NCBI GenBank assembly: GCA_937873665.1
Contig: CALMYW010000380.1
Span: forward strand, 1 to 10,374
Length of the DNA: 10,374 bases
Direction: 5' to 3'
Source: an uncultured Sphingorhabdus sp.
GTDB lineage: Bacteria; Pseudomonadota; Alphaproteobacteria; Sphingomonadales; Sphingomonadaceae
Positions 1 to 6,363 of this stretch are shown piece by piece. Under the pieces are notes generated by a model. It had not been told where the DNA came from, ran no database searches, and saw only the letters and a list, made by a program, of their open reading frames with translations. Every line of letters begins with the position of its first letter. Position 1 is the stretch's first letter. A program made the position numbers and the translations under genes.

Positions 1-712
1 CGCCGCCGCCGTAGGACTTCTTCCATATCAACTGGGCAATGAGGTTCTCTTCTCCGAACACATCGTGCATGACATGCCGCAGGTTCCCTACTTCGCTGTC
101 GTCGCACGACACGAATATCAGGCCGTCCATCGTCATCAGGTCCCGCGCTAGCCTTAAGCGCGGGTACATCATGTTCAACCAGTCAGTATGGAATCGGCCA
201 CTTGCTTCTGCGTTACTGGCGATCTTGACGCCTTCGTCAAGCTGGCCAGTCAGGGCTAGGTAGTTGCCGATGCTGTCGCGGAAGTTGTCTGGGTAGACGA
301 AGTCCTGGCCTGTGTTGTAAGGCGGGTCGATGTAGACCAGCTTGACCTTTCCGGCGTAGCTCTTCTGCAGCAGCTTCAACACTTCGAGGTTGTCGCCCTC
401 GATCATCAGGTTCTGAGTAGTGTCCCAGTCCACGCTTTCCTCGGGACAAGGGCGCAGCGTGCCCGTGCTGGGCGTTAGGGCGAGCTGGCGCGCGGCGCGC
501 TTGCCATGCCAGTTCAAGCCGTACTTCTCTTCCGCGTCGGTTGCTGTGGCATCGCCGACCAGGGCCTTGAGCACGTCGATGTTGATGGCTGGCCCCTTGG
601 CATTTTCGGTCATCAGCTCGGGGAACAGGGCCTTCAGCCGGGCCAGGTTGTCTGCCAGGATGTCAGCGCTCTGGCTCTCTGGCATGCCGGGTTCGATCTT
701 TTGGATGGACAT
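1..712 (-). CDS. mod: Type III Mod-like site-specific DNA adenine methyltransferase, N-terminal 237 codons (runs off the left edge)
   Basis: I read this by translating the minus strand from ATG at 712-710; the frame stays open to base 1. The protein begins MSIQKIEPGMPESQSADILA, typical of type III Mod proteins. It carries GDNLEVLKLL (about residues 106-115) and the catalytic motif IV DPPYNTG at 129-135. It then has FHTDWLNMMYPRLRLARDLM (174-193) and an IFVSCDD strand (199-205). Motif IV before motif I (FxGxG, expected off-window) is the beta-class order, which methylates the N6 of adenine using S-adenosylmethionine. Type III Mod proteins are usually about 550-680 aa, so more than half is missing here. 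A purine-rich stretch (AAGAAGAAC) upstream of the ATG may serve as a weak ribosome site. It is the last visible gene of the operon, and a Res-like partner could follow. The family is clear; the recognition sequence cannot be read. Confidence 0.93.
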   Translation of the reverse strand, partial: MSIQKIEPGMPESQSADILADNLARLKALFPELMTENAKGPAINIDVLKALVGDATATDAEEKYGLNWHGKRAARQLALTPSTGTLRPCPEESVDWDTTQNLMIEGDNLEVLKLLQKSYAGKVKLVYIDPPYNTGQDFVYPDNFRDSIGNYLALTGQLDEGVKIASNAEASGRFHTDWLNMMYPRLRLARDLMTMDGLIFVSCDDSEVGNLRHVMHDVFGEENLIAQLIWKKSYGGG

Positions 713-731
713 GGTTCGTTCTTCTTGGACT

Positions 732-905
732 TCAGTGTTCTTGGGCTTGACCTACGGCGCCATCGGCGCGTGCGTGGGTCGGCTGGGGCGGCGGCAGATC
801 AGCGGCAAACTCAACTTGGAGCCTGCTGACGCGCCGCACCATGGGCTGGCTACCAGCCAGTACAGCCAGCATCATGAGCCACCAGCACCCGGAGCGCTCG
901 GCCAT
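732..905 (-). CDS. Possible 57-codon ORF between the small protein and mod, or frameshifted tail of the preceding gene
   Basis: This frame opens at ATG 905-903, overlaps the end of the 79-aa gene by 56 bases in another frame, and ends with TGA at 734-732, 19 bases before the mod start. It would encode MAERSGCWWLMMLAVLAG followed by a charged, proline-rich tail ending GQAQEH. The hydrophobic run (residues 7-17) is short for a membrane span. In the part that does not overlap (849-732), G+C by codon position is roughly 87, 49 and 67 percent. The low second position is compatible with coding but not decisive over about 39 codons. It fills an otherwise empty 137-base gap in a very tightly packed operon, which argues slightly for a real gene or for the frameshifted continuation of the upstream gene. 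I do not recognise the product. Confidence 0.3.
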   Translation of the reverse strand: MAERSGCWWLMMLAVLAGSQPMVRRVSRLQVEFAADLPPPQPTHARADGAVGQAQEH

Positions 906-1089
906 GCTCCAGCGCCACGCAGGCCGCACTGACGCTGGCGCTGATGCGCGCCGACCCGTCGTAGGGGCGGTACTGCGCGGCGGCGACGGCTGCCATCAGG
1001 GCTTCATCCAGCTCATCGGCTCGGGCAAGCGCCTGGCCCAGCGCGTCCAGTGCCATGCCGGCGTCGTGCGGTGCGGGGGCGTTCGTCAT
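850..1089 (-). CDS. Small uncharacterised helical protein (79 aa), possibly a truncated remnant
   Basis: ATG at 1089-1087 overlaps the TGA of the DUF4391 gene (1088-1086) as ATGA, so translation is probably coupled. The Ala-rich product has an early helical stretch (GMALDALGQALARADELDEA, residues 11-30), then YRPYDGSARISAS (40-52) and ALEHGRALRVLV (58-69). It ends abruptly in HDAGCTGW. From memory, the pattern PYDGS...ALEHG.ALRVL resembles the N-terminus of longer (around 200 aa) uncharacterised helical proteins seen near defence genes. If so, this copy is cut short, and the frame at 905-732, one base out of register, could hold part of the rest. No signal peptide or catalytic motif is visible and the function is unknown. 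The stop-start overlap supports that it is, or was, a translated member of the operon. Confidence 0.6.
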   Translation of the reverse strand: MTNAPAPHDAGMALDALGQALARADELDEALMAAVAAAQYRPYDGSARISASVSAACVALEHGRALRVLVAHDAGCTGW

Positions 1090-1859
1090 GCGGCGTCCCC
1101 GGACAGCGTTCGCTGCAAGGTCAGCAACTGGCGCTCCGCGGCATGGATCTCTTGGTTCAGCGCCACTTGGCGGGCGATCTGCCTTTCCTTGTCGGCCTGG
1201 CTGCGAAGCTGCGTGATCTGCGCCTTCAGCTGGCGGCAGTCCTGCAAGGCGGCGTGCCGTGCCGCTGCCTGCTCGCGCGTCAGGCTGGGCTGGAAGTGGC
1301 CCGTTTCCTCGGCGATGTCCAGCGCGCCCGCTGTGTCCAGCCAGCCCTGGTAGAGCGTGAAGAGGTCGGCCTGGGGCTGCCTGGCCAGCGCCATGGCCAC
1401 GTAGAAGTCCTGCCCACTGCTGGCGTCCGGCAGCAGGACGGAAAGCACGGCGCCGTCCAGCACCGTCTTGTCCGCTTCATTCTGCGAAGCGCGGATGTGC
1501 GCGAGGGACAGGCTGACGCCTAGGTCTGAGCTGGTGACAAGCAGCATGGGGTAGGGCACGGCACGATGCAGCAGCTCGGCCAGGCGGCCGGGTTTAGTGC
1601 CGGGCTTCAGCTTCAGGCTCAGCACCGCCACCTCCAGGTACTCGCGCTGCGCATCCTTGAAGGCCGGCACGCCGATCAGGTGGGGCTTGAGGGAGGCCAG
1701 CCACTGGACCCCATCCACTCCGTCCTGCACCTGCCGCTTGTCGGCCGCCGTGGCGGCGCCATGTTCGGCCAGCAGCTTCTTGGGCACGCGCTGGTCCACA
1801 CGAGTAGCATCGGGCAGCGCCAATGCCGCGAGGACGTGAGCAGTTGCAATGGCACTCAT
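1086..1859 (-). CDS. DUF4391 domain-containing protein (257 aa)
   Basis: ATG at 1859-1857 overlaps the stop of the DUF262 gene (TGA 1858-1856) as ATGA. The product matches my memory of the DUF4391 family: an N-terminal block with RVDQRVPKKLLAEHGA (21-36) and TAADKRQVQDG (38-48), then IGVPAF (62-67) and REYLEVAVLSLKL (72-84), then AELLHRAVPYPMLLV (94-108). The C-terminal third (about 195-250) is strongly helical and probably coiled-coil (LKAQITQLRSQADKERQIAR). The length is normal for the family. Its molecular function is not established. The family commonly occurs beside type III-like Mod genes and large SNF2 helicases, which is exactly the context here, so I infer it is a structural or adaptor subunit of the helicase-methyltransferase system. 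I see no nuclease or ATPase motif. The family assignment rests on sequence resemblance without a profile search. Confidence 0.85.
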   Translation of the reverse strand: MSAIATAHVLAALALPDATRVDQRVPKKLLAEHGAATAADKRQVQDGVDGVQWLASLKPHLIGVPAFKDAQREYLEVAVLSLKLKPGTKPGRLAELLHRAVPYPMLLVTSSDLGVSLSLAHIRASQNEADKTVLDGAVLSVLLPDASSGQDFYVAMALARQPQADLFTLYQGWLDTAGALDIAEETGHFQPSLTREQAAARHAALQDCRQLKAQITQLRSQADKERQIARQVALNQEIHAAERQLLTLQRTLSGDAA

Positions 1860-3643
1860 GCCAGCAGCGCAGCCCCGAATGCCTTGACGGTGTCCTCGCT
1901 ATCCCGGCCCGAAACGTTCTTGCCAGTGGCCTGTTCGATCAATGACAGTAGCGCGATGGCACGCAGTCGAATAAACCCATCGAAGTCGTCGGATCTGATG
2001 GCATCCACCGAAATCTGGTGCGACATCAGGAACTCGTCCAAGCTGGATGCAGGCACCTGCTTGGCTTTCTGGATGCGTCCCAGGTAGTGGCTAGGTGCGT
2101 CGCCGCTGATGAAACGGTTTGTGCTCGCCGCGAGGGGCGCCTTGTTGACGACGCTATTCCACTTTTCTTTGGGCAGCTTCTGCTTCTCGCACCAGGCGCG
2201 CGGAAAGATGTGATGGATGTCGATGGCGTTGTTGAAGTAGGTGTTCAGGTCGATGGGCGTACCGCTGATAAAGTCACGCCCGCCGTGCTTCATCAGCAGC
2301 GCGGCGAGGCCCTTGTAGGCTGCAGCGAGGCGGCTTTGCAGCGACAGCAGGCGGGTCGGGGCGAAGTTGGCATCGCGCACAGTGCGTGGTTCCGCGCCGC
2401 CATCTACCCAGGCCACGACGTCCTGCATGTCCATGGCGAAGCGCGTCTCGCTGGCTCCGCCATACAGTTCGCCCAGCACGCCGTTCCAATACCAGCGCAG
2501 CAAGCTTTGCTTGACGCCGTGCAGAGTCGTTCGCTCGCCCAGCTGTGCGCAGATCGCGGCCAGCGGAATCAATTGCGTGGCGTAGGGAATGCTGCGGTCG
2601 TCGAAGATCTTCTCCTCGGCCAGCAACTCGGCCGCACGCTTGAAGCCCAACTCGAGCGCCGCCTCCAATGCCCTGAAGTCGGACAGGTCTAGCCTCAACA
2701 CGTCAGCGCGCTTACAGCTCACCGGAGTTTTCTTGGCGAGGTGACGCCGGTAGCTGGCCAGCAAGGTTATGGCTGTCAGGAAGCTGGTGCCATCTACCGC
2801 CTCCAAAACGTCGTGCTTGGCTGTCAGCCTTTCACGACGGGCATCCCAGTCGTCGCGAAGGTTGAAGTCACTGGCAGCAAAGGTGGCCGTCATCAGTTCG
2901 AATACGGTGAGGGTCACACCTCCGGTGTTCACCTTCTCGAAGACCTGGCAAACAGCCTCGCGTGGTGTGTCCTGAGTCAGCTCAATAGCCGGTACCTTGA
3001 ACTGCTGGAAGCGGAGCCAGATCTCGTTGCGGAACTTCTGCATGAACTGCATTGCCTCCGCGCCAAACGCGTGGTGAGCACTGAATCCGCTCTCCCAGGC
3101 CATGAAGCCCTGAATGTCAAACAGCAAGGCGACCGGAAACAGGCGCTGAGCGTACTGATGTTCGGGAGTGCTGAGATCGAGGTCCACTTTGCGGCCGAAG
3201 TCGGAAGTGACTTGCAGCGTTTCAGGAACCGAGATGACTGCTTCCTCGCGGTCAGCATCTGGGTCCAAGCACTTCGCCATGTCCAAGAAGTAGAGCCTGC
3301 GGATGTCAGCGCCCTTTTCTGTGCGCGTCGGCACGGGCTGGCCACTGCGCAGCGCCAGATACATGGAGGTCAGGCGTTGTTGGCCATCGAGCACAAGTAT
3401 CTTGGGGATCGGAGCTGGTTGCAGGCTAACGCCCGCGAACAGCCGCGGCTTGAATGGAACCCCGCCGGCCTCCAGGAACATGACAGCGCCAATGGGGTAG
3501 GACAGTGACAGACTTGCGATCAGCGAGCGGATGTGGTTGTCGTCCCAGACCCATCCGCGCTGGAAGTCTGGGAGCTGGATCTGGCCGGAAGCAATGCCGT
3601 CGAGAACATCCTTCAGCGCGGGTTCTGCGGTGCGAAAACTCAT
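1856..3643 (-). CDS. DUF262/DUF1524-like HNH endonuclease, GmrSD/SspE type (595 aa)
   Basis: ATG at 3643-3641 overlaps the preceding stop (3642-3640) as ATGA. The N-terminal DUF262 domain has LPDFQRGWVW (24-33), VLDGQQRLTSMYL (84-96, with the signature DGQQR at 86-90) and FEKVNTGGVTLTVFEL (235-250). The C-terminal domain has IDIHHIFPRAW (474-484), N500, and TNRFISGDAPSHYL (508-521). These fit a His-Me finger (HNH) nuclease centre of the DUF1524/GmrD kind. In GmrSD, SspE and related proteins, DUF262 is a nucleotide-dependent sensor and DUF1524 a DNA-cutting domain. They act against glucosylated or otherwise modified phage DNA, or are stimulated by host phosphorothioate marks. Length (about 600 aa) and domain order are normal and nothing looks broken. 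I infer a DNA-cleaving arm of this defence operon. What modification it senses, if any, cannot be told from sequence. Confidence 0.9.
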   Translation of the reverse strand: MSFRTAEPALKDVLDGIASGQIQLPDFQRGWVWDDNHIRSLIASLSLSYPIGAVMFLEAGGVPFKPRLFAGVSLQPAPIPKILVLDGQQRLTSMYLALRSGQPVPTRTEKGADIRRLYFLDMAKCLDPDADREEAVISVPETLQVTSDFGRKVDLDLSTPEHQYAQRLFPVALLFDIQGFMAWESGFSAHHAFGAEAMQFMQKFRNEIWLRFQQFKVPAIELTQDTPREAVCQVFEKVNTGGVTLTVFELMTATFAASDFNLRDDWDARRERLTAKHDVLEAVDGTSFLTAITLLASYRRHLAKKTPVSCKRADVLRLDLSDFRALEAALELGFKRAAELLAEEKIFDDRSIPYATQLIPLAAICAQLGERTTLHGVKQSLLRWYWNGVLGELYGGASETRFAMDMQDVVAWVDGGAEPRTVRDANFAPTRLLSLQSRLAAAYKGLAALLMKHGGRDFISGTPIDLNTYFNNAIDIHHIFPRAWCEKQKLPKEKWNSVVNKAPLAASTNRFISGDAPSHYLGRIQKAKQVPASSLDEFLMSHQISVDAIRSDDFDGFIRLRAIALLSLIEQATGKNVSGRDSEDTVKAFGAALLA

Positions 3644-5217
3644 GTGTTGTGTCCCTGCGAATCTGTCTGTCCCAAGCGGGCGGCATTCCAGTTAGTACCG
3701 AAGTGCTTTCGCAGGGGCTCCAGTGCGTTCGGCAGTGCTGCGGTGCAGGTCATGCCCAGGTACTGGGCAGCCCGGGTCGCCCCCACATACATGAACTTGC
3801 CGAACAGTTCAGGCTGACCGACGGCCAATTGGTCGATGCCCACGAAAAAGACGGCCTCAAACTCCAGGCCCTTGATGTGCTGAACATCGAAGACGCGGAC
3901 ATTACTCTCTTGGCCGACCGCCTGGCCTTCCCGACAGGCGACGACCGGGATGTTTTGCTGGGCCAGCGCTTCATTCAACGCAACGGCAACCGCTTCTACC
4001 TCAGCCTCGGAATTGACGAAGATCGCTGTGGAGGGCAAGTTCCCATCCATGAACTGGTCAATCTCGCGGATTCTGGTGGCTAGCCACCCCACAGTGTCGT
4101 TGCCCGATGCATATTCCAATAGGACCGGTGGCAACCCCTCGTTGTCGACTTCGGCGGGCAGGACTGCATCTTGAACTGAGCCTCCAATGCATCGGATGAT
4201 GTCTCTCGCCAGCTCGTTAAGCTGCCGGCTTTGTCGGTAGGTGACAGTGATGCGCCTGATGTCAACGTCGGCGAAGACCCATTGCAACTCTTCAGTAGAT
4301 CGCGAGCCCCATGTCGTTAAGCGCTGATTGAAGTCACCGCAGGCGAAGAACGAGCGAAGGCGAGGGTGAGCCAGTGCTGCCATGCAGGCTAGCTGGATCG
4401 GTGAGAAGTCGGTGGCTTCGTCGACCACGACCTGGCTGCGAAGCGTGGACAGTGTAGGCTTCAAGGATGCCCACGCTGGGCTTTCAATGTCTCGCATTAC
4501 CGTGGGGCGCTGAAGCAAGTCCCCGGCGGATCGAAGAATCGCTAGCAGAACAACATCCAGCTCCAAGGGATGCAGGTCGCGGGGCTCAAATCCAGACTTC
4601 GCATACCAATGCCCCTCATCCTGGCGTAGTTTTCGGAAGGCACGGTACCGCTTGGGGATGCCGTCGATGTATCGCTTGACCGGATTCGTGAAGCGGCGTG
4701 CGTGCGTCTGCAATAGCAGGCTCGTTCCCAAGTTGGCTAGGTCAGAGGCTGGAAGTGTGCGGTCGCTCAGCCACTCGATGATCTTTCCGTTGCGAGTGGT
4801 CTTGTTGGTGGAGCGCTTGGCGGCAGCATTGCGGGCCTGTGTGCGAACTGCCTGTATGTAGGCGTTGATCGCCGCGGCGGCACCTACGCGGGGTGCTGCA
4901 GCGACCTCTTCGTCCTCATCGCCATCTTGATCGTCATCGCTCTCCCCATCGACAGAGGCCTGCTGCTGAAGACTTTCAATAAGCTTGGACAAGTCGCTGA
5001 TGAGGCTCTTGTTTCGAGCCAGTTGAGCGTTTAGTGCGGCCTTGATGGCGGTGTCTGTTTCGTCCTTGAGGCGAGCCACAAAGCTCTGAACCGCTGGCAA
5101 TTCGCCAGCCAATGCGGCGAACGTCCCGGGCCAAGTCTCAGCTTCCCGCAGTGGCTCTTGCAGTCGCTTACCAAGTTGCTGAGCTGCAGGCAGCGATGCA
5201 CCTTCAAGCGCTTTCAC
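3640..5217 (-). CDS. C-terminal part of the split UvrD-like helicase: motifs II-VI (up to 525 aa)
   Basis: This is the same frame as the Walker A half, resumed after the amber stop. The first usable start I see is GTG 5217-5215, 72 bases after the stop, with only GAGG placed very close in front; re-initiation would be weak. Visible motifs are II VVVDEATDFSP (263-273), III FFACGDFNQRLT (290-301), IV TYRQSRQLNELA (326-337), V DVQHIKGLEFEAVFFVGID (444-462) and VI MYVGATRA (476-483). An acidic patch (about 90-104, mostly D and E) lies in the long helical insert between motifs I and II. It has no P-loop, so it cannot bind ATP productively without the first half. It ends with TGA 3642-3640, overlapping the DUF262 start, so poor translation here should also lower the downstream genes. 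Confidence 0.65.
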   Translation of the reverse strand: MKALEGASLPAAQQLGKRLQEPLREAETWPGTFAALAGELPAVQSFVARLKDETDTAIKAALNAQLARNKSLISDLSKLIESLQQQASVDGESDDDQDGDEDEEVAAAPRVGAAAAINAYIQAVRTQARNAAAKRSTNKTTRNGKIIEWLSDRTLPASDLANLGTSLLLQTHARRFTNPVKRYIDGIPKRYRAFRKLRQDEGHWYAKSGFEPRDLHPLELDVVLLAILRSAGDLLQRPTVMRDIESPAWASLKPTLSTLRSQVVVDEATDFSPIQLACMAALAHPRLRSFFACGDFNQRLTTWGSRSTEELQWVFADVDIRRITVTYRQSRQLNELARDIIRCIGGSVQDAVLPAEVDNEGLPPVLLEYASGNDTVGWLATRIREIDQFMDGNLPSTAIFVNSEAEVEAVAVALNEALAQQNIPVVACREGQAVGQESNVRVFDVQHIKGLEFEAVFFVGIDQLAVGQPELFGKFMYVGATRAAQYLGMTCTAALPNALEPLRKHFGTNWNAARLGQTDSQGHNT

Positions 5218-5286
5218 GGCCTCAATCAGTTCTTCCCGATACGCAGTACCTTGCCAGGCTTGAAAGTCTTCAAACCAGGCGATGGG

Positions 5287-5289
5287 CTA
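5287..5289 (-). other. In-frame amber (TAG) codon inside the SF1 helicase gene
   Basis: The minus-strand triplet TAG at 5289-5287 follows codons for LQQSTEA and precedes codons for PIAWFEDF. Both flanks are in the same reading frame (codons begin at positions divisible by 3), so no indel is needed to join them. Without it the gene would be a single 907-codon frame. CAG (Gln), the commonest single-transition neighbour of TAG, is the simplest ancestral codon. Confidence 0.95.
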
Positions 5290-6363
5290 GGCCTCTGTCG
5301 ATTGCTGCAAACTTGGCACCGCCGGTTTCAGGACGAAGGTGCCGCCGCCATTGGCGGTTCGCAATACGCCGAACGTCTGCCGCGCTAGGTCACGTCGATG
5401 ATCCCCCCAAGTCCGGATGTTCTGGTCAGGAGCGGGAACGCCCTCCCGCGAAAACGCCTCCTTCAGGTACTGCTTCAACAGCTCGGTCGGGGTGAACATC
5501 AGCCAACTCTTGCCGTGTGGCGTTTGCTGAGACTGGGAAAGTTCCTCGGCAACCCGCTGCTCGTCCTCGTCCAAGAATTGACTGTCGAGCTTTTGGCCCA
5601 GGCGCCGAATCAATGTTGTGGTTTTGCCGGTGCCAGGAGGGCCGAGAAGCAGCACTCGGCGGTTCAGTGGCAGACGGAAGATCTCGTCCTGAAATTGGTC
5701 CAGCACCGGCTGGTCGCGCAGGCCCATCTTTCTGATGACGCTGCGCTTCATACCCGCTATCACGTTCTGACTGGCTTCAGCGCTCGCCAGAATTTGGGCG
5801 ACCAGGTCTTCGGCCGGCTCTGCCAACTCTGGGTGGCGCTCAAGAAGTTTGCGAAGCGACTCGATGGTGACGGTCGGCGCAGCCTCAGATTGCACCACTG
5901 TGTAGGCGTCCCATGCCCCTGCAAGAGGAGACGGACGGAGCTGAGCCCGCTCAACGACCAATAGCGCTTTGCCGTCTGGGCGCACGTATTCGTCGCCAAC
6001 GGGGAGGGCTGCCAACCGACCTATTGGCGCCCGATAGCTGAAGAGCCCCTGATTGACTATGCCTTGTTCTGCACGGCAAAAGTAGTATGCGGTGCGCTGC
6101 CCGTCCTCATCTTCGGCGATGACGCGCGAGATTGCCGGCTCGCTCGCAAGCTTGCGGTAGGCCGCTTCGTTAGCCAGATTCACGCTGTCGAGCGCACGTG
6201 CCGCTCGGTCCGAATTCAATGTGTTGCCTCCGTTGGCCAGCGCGTCAACGCTCAGTCGACGTGGGTTCGCCAACCAAGACTTGGCGGTGCTGGCAACGGC
6301 ATCCAACTTGCCGACGACCTCAGTGGCTAGCGGCTCAAGCCGCTGACTATCCATTACGCTCAT
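5287..6363 (-). CDS. N-terminal part of the split UvrD-like helicase: GreA/GreB-C-like segment plus Walker A (358 aa)
   Basis: ATG 6363-6361 overlaps the stop of the SNF2 helicase gene (TGA 6362-6360). Residues about 90-142 read TAYYFCRA, SYRAPIGRLAALPVGDEY, and a later LLVVERA. This resembles the SPIGRALLGKxVGDxV core of the GreA/GreB C-terminal domain, which contacts RNA polymerase. A helical linker follows (168-210), then MGLRDQPVLDQFQDEIFRLP (213-232) and Walker A GPPGTGKTTTLIRRLG (241-256). The last recognisable part is an FTPTELLKQYLKEAF segment (290-304), probably motif Ia. Translation ends at TAG 5289-5287, before motif II, so this product alone should not hydrolyse ATP as an SF1 helicase normally does. 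The helicase assignment is firm. The GreA-like reading comes from pattern matching by eye. Confidence 0.75.
   Translation of the reverse strand: MSVMDSQRLEPLATEVVGKLDAVASTAKSWLANPRRLSVDALANGGNTLNSDRAARALDSVNLANEAAYRKLASEPAISRVIAEDEDGQRTAYYFCRAEQGIVNQGLFSYRAPIGRLAALPVGDEYVRPDGKALLVVERAQLRPSPLAGAWDAYTVVQSEAAPTVTIESLRKLLERHPELAEPAEDLVAQILASAEASQNVIAGMKRSVIRKMGLRDQPVLDQFQDEIFRLPLNRRVLLLGPPGTGKTTTLIRRLGQKLDSQFLDEDEQRVAEELSQSQQTPHGKSWLMFTPTELLKQYLKEAFSREGVPAPDQNIRTWGDHRRDLARQTFGVLRTANGGGTFVLKPAVPSLQQSTEA

Larger units (their letters stand above)
3640..6363 (-). pseudogene. UvrD/Rep-type SF1 helicase gene interrupted by one in-frame amber codon
   Basis: The frame is open from ATG 6363 to TGA 3642-3640 (907 codons) except for one TAG at 5289-5287. 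Upstream lie an N-terminal extension with a GreA-like segment, a Q-motif-like LDQFQDEIF (221-229) and Walker A GPPGTGKTT (241-249). Downstream, with no frameshift and no further stop, are motif II VVVDEATD, motif III GDFNQRL, motif IV TYRQSRQL, motif V HIKGLEFEAVF and motif VI YVGATRA. Together these make one complete SF1A helicase/ATPase. The 23 codons straight after the TAG (PIAWFEDFQAWQGTAYREEL and on) read like normal protein. A single C-to-T change of CAG (Gln) would explain the stop. The gene overlaps both neighbours by ATGA. Either it is recently inactivated, or the stop is a sequence error, or the two halves are made separately. Confidence 0.8.

Noticed and set aside
420..2087. Plus-strand open frames at 420-932, 841-1353, 1050-1523 and 1566-2087
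   Set aside because: Each overlaps supported minus-strand genes (mod, small protein, DUF4391, DUF262); none shows a domain or a convincing ribosome site.
2018..3508. Long plus-strand open frames (2018-2692 and 2741-3508) opposite the DUF262 gene
   Set aside because: They are antisense to a well-supported gene with clear motifs, have no recognisable protein pattern, and arise from codon bias in G+C-rich DNA.
5287..5289. Pyrrolysine or programmed readthrough at the TAG
   Set aside because: No readthrough structure or suppressor gene is visible, and a simple CAG-to-TAG change or base error explains it more cheaply. It stays open only as a test in the findings.
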